In this document: positions 60,100 to 64,000 of the stretch, one piece after another
Position numbering within the stretch: the first letter of the stretch is position 1
Layout of the letters: each line of letters starts with the position of its first letter
NCBI RefSeq assembly: GCF_037076465.1
Contig: NZ_AP028908.1
Span: 2,914,001 to 2,978,000, forward strand
DNA length: 64,000 bases
DNA from: Pectobacterium araliae
Lineage (GTDB): Bacteria; Pseudomonadota; Gammaproteobacteria; Enterobacterales; Enterobacteriaceae
Direction: 5' to 3'
Notes under the pieces: model-generated
Databases searched by the model: none
What the model was told of the DNA's origin: nothing
Seen by the model: the letters and a program-made list of their open reading frames with translations, nothing else
Translations under genes and position numbers: made by a program

Positions 60100-60636
60100 A
60101 TGCGTTTTTCGTCGGCATTGATGTTGCCACTTCTGCTGTCTGGTTCCATTGTTCCCAAGGTGGTGATGGCGCTCACCGTGAGCAGCACATTCGATGTCAC
60201 GGCAACGATACAAAAAGGCTGTGTTTTTGGCACCAGCACGGCAAGCAACCAGCCGAACATGGGCACGCTGAATTTTGGGACGCGTAGCGCCACGGCGACC
60301 AACGTGGATATCGCCAGCACCAGCGGCGGGGGGTCGATTATCGCGACCTGTACGCCAGGCATCAGCGCCGTTATTGAACTGAGCTACGGCACTAATGGCG
60401 GTGACAGCACACAACGTTATCTGAAAAATGCAGCAGGAACGCGCCTGTTGGCTTATCAACTCTATCGCGATGCGGCACGCACACAGGTATGGGGAATGGG
60501 AGGTCTGGCACTCAACATCGCCTCTTTTCCTGCTACAGCTCAGACCTACACGGTTTATGCCCGCTATTTTGGCGGCACGCCTCTTCCTCCCGCAGGGGTT
60601 TATACCGATAACGTGACCGTCAGCCTGACTTATTAA
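60100..60636 (+). CDS. Spore coat U domain pilin, second (minor) subunit
   Basis: Secreted SCPU protein (178 aa) with signal peptide MRFSSALMLPLLLSGSIVPK...MA. Core: GCVFGTSTA, GTLNFGTRSATATN, IIATCTPGISAVIEL, and a C-terminal strand GVYTDNVTVSLTY, which matches the donor-strand pattern of Csu-type subunits. The two Cys (near 41 and 84) probably form the conserved disulfide. It is 24 bases from the chaperone gene. Homology with the first pilin is only in the fold motifs. Confidence 0.83.
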   Translation: MRFSSALMLPLLLSGSIVPKVVMALTVSSTFDVTATIQKGCVFGTSTASNQPNMGTLNFGTRSATATNVDIASTSGGGSIIATCTPGISAVIELSYGTNGGDSTQRYLKNAAGTRLLAYQLYRDAARTQVWGMGGLALNIASFPATAQTYTVYARYFGGTPLPPAGVYTDNVTVSLTY

Positions 60637-60659
60637 AAACAAAACAGGGTGAATACAGA

Positions 60660-61445
60660 ATGAAAAGGAAAATGATGTTTTTTATTCGGTCAATGGTCTT
60701 TTTATTAAGCGGTTTCGCCTCATCGTGCTTTGCCGCCAGCTCTATTCTTGTATGGCCGATCTATCAGGTTATTGAGTCCGATGAGAGCAGCTCGGCGCTG
60801 TGGCTGGAAAACAAAGGTAATGCGCCCGTCGGCTTGCAAATCCGCATCATGTCCTGGAAGCAGATAGACTTCCAGGATCGTTATGCCGAACAAAGTAACG
60901 TGATTGCCACCCCACCGTTCATGACACTGGAACCGGGTAAGCGCAATATGGTACGTCTGATTCGCGTCAACCCCGCGTCTGCCAATACCGAGCAGGCTTA
61001 TCGCATCATCGTTGATGAAATTGCCGCACCCAACCAGCAAAACTCCCCACAGATGGGTTTGCAATTCCAGATGCGCTATCTGCTGCCATTATTCCTTGAT
61101 GGTGCGGGCGTCTGGACGCATGTTCGCCCAGGTAAACGACGAGCCAACGCAGGGCCTACGTTGCCCGTGCTCAGTTGGAGAATCAGCGCGGTTGGGGGGA
61201 AAAACTATCTTTATGTCCGCAATCGTGGCGTGGTCCATGCTCGTCTGAGTAACGTCTATTGGTCGGCCGACCAACGCGGGAAAGGCAGTCAGGTAAAGGT
61301 AACCGACGGCTTTTTAGGCTATGTGCTACCGGATCGGGAGATGCGCTGGCCGTTGCCCGCGGGCGTATCGACACCGGGTGCGACGATGCAGCTCTTCACC
61401 CACCTGATCGATATCACCGATCCCATTTTGATTAAACGTGAATGA
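60660..61445 (+). CDS. Periplasmic pilus chaperone (PapD/CsuC type)
   Basis: Periplasmic immunoglobulin-fold chaperone (261 aa) that caps pilin subunits for the usher. Signal peptide MKRKMMFFIRSMVFLLSGFASSCFA. The first domain includes ILVWPIYQVIESDESSSALWLENKG, with a classical ending: PPFMTLEPGKRNMVRLIRV near 100 (conserved Pro-Gly, then the G1 donor strand). The second domain contains NYLYVRNRGVVHARLSNVYW. AGGGTG lies about 9 bases upstream of the ATG. The coding region overlaps the usher's most upstream GTG by 8 bases. Confidence 0.9.
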   Translation: MKRKMMFFIRSMVFLLSGFASSCFAASSILVWPIYQVIESDESSSALWLENKGNAPVGLQIRIMSWKQIDFQDRYAEQSNVIATPPFMTLEPGKRNMVRLIRVNPASANTEQAYRIIVDEIAAPNQQNSPQMGLQFQMRYLLPLFLDGAGVWTHVRPGKRRANAGPTLPVLSWRISAVGGKNYLYVRNRGVVHARLSNVYWSADQRGKGSQVKVTDGFLGYVLPDREMRWPLPAGVSTPGATMQLFTHLIDITDPILIKRE

Positions 61446-61503
61446 TGGTTTGGTTAACGGCAGAGGCGCGGTTATTGGCCGTGAAGCTATGGTGAAGCCG
61501 GGT

Positions 61504-63870
61504 ATGAAGCGCAAAATCGTTGCCTTTCCCCTGATCATGTATGCTCCGTTTGTGCTGTTTTATTCTGCGACGATCCTCGCGGAAGAGTACACCGATCTTC
61601 CCGCGCCCCCCAGCGCCATGCCCACGCTCAGCGAATCGGTTTACTATTTAACGCTTTCTGTTAACGGACAGAGCGATAACACGGTTGTTCCTGTCACCTA
61701 TCGTGCCGGGAGCTATTATGTGGAAGCGGCAACGCTGCGTTCAAATCACATCCGCTTACCGGAGCAGAGTACGGGGCTAGTCAATGTTAACGCGCTGCCA
61801 GAGGTCACTGCCGATTACGATCAGGCCATACAGCAACTAACGCTCACGGTGCCCACGCTCTGGCTACCAGAGCAGTCCGTTGAAGGCGGAGGACAAGACA
61901 TGCCACGTATCCCCGCTCGCAGCAGCCCCGGATTGTTGTTCAACTATAACCTTTATTACACCTCATCCCGCAACAATGCAGATTTACTCAACAGTTGGAT
62001 GGAACAGCGCGTTTTCAGTCCCTATGGAACCTTATCCAACACGGGGATCTACTATTTCACCTCGGGTGGCAATACCGCGCAGCAAGGTGACTATCAGCGT
62101 TTCGACACCTATTGGCGCTATAACGATCACGAACGCATGCTCACCTATCAGGTTGGCGATCTGATCAGCAACTCCCTGACGTGGAGCAACTCGGTGCGCA
62201 TAGGCGGCCTGCGCATCGCTCGCAATTTCGCCCTCCGCCCGGATATCGTGACCTACCCGATGTTGCAATATACCGGTACGGCTGCCGTACCCAGCACGCT
62301 GGATCTGTTTATCAACGGCTATAAAGCTAATAGCACCAGCCTGAATGCGGGTCCCTTCACTCTCACGAATACGCCTTACCTTAACGGCGCAGGGGAAGCG
62401 ACCGTCATCACTACGGATGCTCAGGGGCGGCAAGTTTCCACCACGATCCCCTTTTACGTCTCCAACGCATTGCTAAGAGAGGGATTAAACGATTTCGATC
62501 TGTCCGTTGGCGTGTTGCGTCAGGACTATGGCGTAAAGAATAACGCCTATACTCACGACCCTGCCGTCAGCGGCATCTATCGCTACGGGTTGACCAATAA
62601 ACTGACGGTATCGGCGCATGGCGAAGCGGTACAGGATCTCTATCTGCTCGGCGCAGGGGCGGATTTTACCGTCGGCCGCTGGGGCACGCTGAGTTCGTCC
62701 TACAGCCAGAGCGAAAAAGAAGCCACCGGACACCAGTACACCACAGGCTACTCCTACTACACCTCCGCGTTTGGCCTGAATGTTCAACACGCTAAACGCA
62801 GTGAAACCTACCGCGATTTAACCGCCATGCTGACGGAGGGTCGACTCAGCCGGGAAAGCTATCAGGCAACCGCCAGCAGCCAAATCTTCGGTGAAGGCAA
62901 TGGCTCATTCGGCGTGGGTTATTTCGATATCCGTACATACGATTCAATCCGTACCCGCTTGCTGAATTTCTCTTTTAGCCGTCAGGTCTGGCAAGACAGC
63001 TCCATTTACCTCGCCTTTAATAAATCGCTGGGAGAAAACGGCTACAGCGCCCAGATCCAGTTCGTGATGCCTTTTGGTACAAACGGCAACATGAATGCCG
63101 GCGTTCAGCACGACAGCAATGGTGATTATTCACCACGTGTCGGAGTGAACCGCACCGCGCCAACAGAGGGGGGAGTTGGCTGGAACGCCGCGTATGGCGC
63201 AGGAAGAACGCCTTATCACCAAGGTTCGCTGAGCTGGCGTGGCCCTTATGCCATGTTTGCCGGAGGGACTTACGGTAATGAAGGGAATACCACCCAGTGG
63301 GGTGAAGTAAGCGGCTCGCTGATTTACATGAACGGGGGGCTTTTCCCTAGCAATCGTATTAACGACGCCTTTATTGTAGTCGATACCGAGGGATACCCCG
63401 ACGTCCCGGTAAGATATGAAAACCAACTGGTGGGGAAAACCAACAAACGCGGCCATTTGCTCGTGCCCTGGGTCGTGTCCAATTACCCCACGAAAGTGGA
63501 AATCGATACGTTACAACTGCCAGCCAACGTCACCACACCACAGGTAGAATCCCGCGTGTCGGTCAAAGAAGGCAGCGGCACCATCGTGACATTCCCCGTT
63601 CATGCCGTGCGATCCGCCAATATTATGCTCCGCAATACGGATGGTAACCCACTCACCATCGGCACCTGGATAACAGACGAAGCCAGTGGCAATACCACCA
63701 TCAGCGGCTATGACGGTCTGGCTTACTTCACCAATCTGGGAACCGCTAACCGCTTACGCTTTAAACAAGAGGATGGACGGCTTTGCCGGGTGGAGTTCTC
63801 ACTGCCGGAATCACAGACCATGATGGCGACTATCGGCCCACTGACCTGCCAGACTGACTCAAAAGGATAA
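61504..63870 (+). CDS. Outer membrane fimbrial usher (CsuD type)
   Basis: Outer-membrane assembly pore of the chaperone-usher pathway (about 788 aa). N-terminal domain LSVNGQSDNTVVPVTYRAGSYYV, beta-barrel block with GVYRYGLTNKLTVSAHGE-like GIYRYGLTNKLT, and a plug/C-terminal region ending in LCRVEFSLPESQTMMATIGPLTC, in which the terminal Cys pair is usual for ushers. I start at 61504 (MKRKIVAFPLIMYAPF), which gives a normal signal peptide ending near YSATILAEE. Alternatives are ATG 61489 and GTG 61438, the latter overlapping the chaperone stop; none has a strong ribosome site. Confidence 0.9.
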   Translation: MKRKIVAFPLIMYAPFVLFYSATILAEEYTDLPAPPSAMPTLSESVYYLTLSVNGQSDNTVVPVTYRAGSYYVEAATLRSNHIRLPEQSTGLVNVNALPEVTADYDQAIQQLTLTVPTLWLPEQSVEGGGQDMPRIPARSSPGLLFNYNLYYTSSRNNADLLNSWMEQRVFSPYGTLSNTGIYYFTSGGNTAQQGDYQRFDTYWRYNDHERMLTYQVGDLISNSLTWSNSVRIGGLRIARNFALRPDIVTYPMLQYTGTAAVPSTLDLFINGYKANSTSLNAGPFTLTNTPYLNGAGEATVITTDAQGRQVSTTIPFYVSNALLREGLNDFDLSVGVLRQDYGVKNNAYTHDPAVSGIYRYGLTNKLTVSAHGEAVQDLYLLGAGADFTVGRWGTLSSSYSQSEKEATGHQYTTGYSYYTSAFGLNVQHAKRSETYRDLTAMLTEGRLSRESYQATASSQIFGEGNGSFGVGYFDIRTYDSIRTRLLNFSFSRQVWQDSSIYLAFNKSLGENGYSAQIQFVMPFGTNGNMNAGVQHDSNGDYSPRVGVNRTAPTEGGVGWNAAYGAGRTPYHQGSLSWRGPYAMFAGGTYGNEGNTTQWGEVSGSLIYMNGGLFPSNRINDAFIVVDTEGYPDVPVRYENQLVGKTNKRGHLLVPWVVSNYPTKVEIDTLQLPANVTTPQVESRVSVKEGSGTIVTFPVHAVRSANIMLRNTDGNPLTIGTWITDEASGNTTISGYDGLAYFTNLGTANRLRFKQEDGRLCRVEFSLPESQTMMATIGPLTCQTDSKG

Positions 63871-63874
63871 AACG

Positions 63875-64000
63875 ATGCTGACCCCGATACCGAAAATCCA
63901 GCACTTCTTTCCCGCCAACGCGCGCGCGGCCCGCTGGCTACGTCGGTCTTTCCTGCTGATGGCACTGTATTACGCCCCCTTTAGCTACGCCGCCTGCACG
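63875..64000 (+). CDS. Secreted protein, probable third SCPU subunit or tip adhesin (partial)
   Basis: ATG at 63875, 4 bases after the usher stop, open to the window end. The visible 42 residues are a signal sequence (RSFLLMALYYAPFSYAA) followed by C-T. A Cys straight after the cleavage site and position after the usher are typical of the CsuE-type tip subunit (inference). Confidence 0.65.
   Translation, partial: MLTPIPKIQHFFPANARAARWLRRSFLLMALYYAPFSYAACT

Noticed and set aside
61438..61503. GTG-initiated N-terminal extension of the usher
   Set aside because: It puts a polar stretch (NDGLVNGRG) before the signal sequence and has no ribosome site; not fully excluded.
1..64000. tRNA, rRNA, CRISPR arrays, insertion sequences, prophage genes
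   Set aside because: No cloverleaf, repeat-spacer pattern, transposase or phage gene was recognised anywhere in the window; a tRNA or covariance-model search could still find short RNAs.

Overview
The window comes from an enterobacterium and most probably from Pectobacterium (soft-rot Erwinia group). The proteins are close relatives of E. coli K-12 proteins. The gene order follows the E. coli 50-53 min segment (elaB, nuoN-A, lrhA, alaA, yfbR-V, ackA-pta, yfcD/E/G/H, folX, his transport, ubiX-purF-cvpA-dedD-folC-accD-dedA-truA-usg-pdxB-flk-fabB-mnmC-yfcL-epmC-yfcA-mepA-aroC-prmB-smrB-sixA). The LysR regulator matches the Pectobacterium virulence repressor HexA, and the intergenic repeats have the look I associate with Pectobacterium. 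I cannot resolve the species. I see no rRNA, tRNA, CRISPR array, transposase or integrase.

Layout. 1-933: 3' part of treC (trehalose-6-phosphate hydrolase), cut by the window edge. 1044-16763: elaB and the complete complex I operon nuoABCDEFGHIJKLMN on the minus strand, with nuoC and nuoD fused, ATGA-type overlaps (E/F, G/H, J/K, K/L), intercistronic hairpins and a clear terminator after nuoN. 17438-20103: lrhA/hexA and the divergent alaA around a 500-bp control region. 20246-24661: yfbR, yfbS, hxpA, yfbU, yfbV. 25130-28550: ackA-pta, the acetate overflow pathway, preceded by an unusual repeat-rich leader. 28676-32308: small enzymes yfcD, yfcE, yfcG, folX, yfcH. 32466-35561: the histidine ABC transporter hisJQMP, whose upstream region has a sigma-54 promoter and two NtrC-like sites. 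35948-46214: ubiX-purF-cvpA (PurR box), dedD-folC-accD, dedA, truA-usg-pdxB. 46498-58427: a DMT transporter, flk, fabB (FabR and FadR sites), mnmC, yfcL, epmC, yfcA, mepA, aroC, prmB, smrB, sixA.

Accessory part. From 58428 the composition turns strongly AT-rich for about 0.9 kb. A chaperone-usher operon of the spore-coat-U (Csu-like) type follows: pilin, terminator-like hairpin, small ORF, second pilin, chaperone, usher, and a third pilin or tip gene that runs off the window. E. coli carries a different fimbrial cluster (yfcOPQRSUV) at nearly the same place, between smrB and sixA, so this looks like a recurrent fimbrial insertion site.

Compared with E. coli, yfcC, yfcF, rpnB, argT and yfcJ are absent and a DMT transporter sits between pdxB and flk. 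The most interesting non-coding signals are two copies of a dispersed palindromic element whose outer stems differ in sequence yet pair perfectly in each copy, the Ntr-type promoter in front of hisJ, the 17-bp tandem repeat upstream of ackA, and the attenuator-plus-small-ORF layout between the first two pilin genes.
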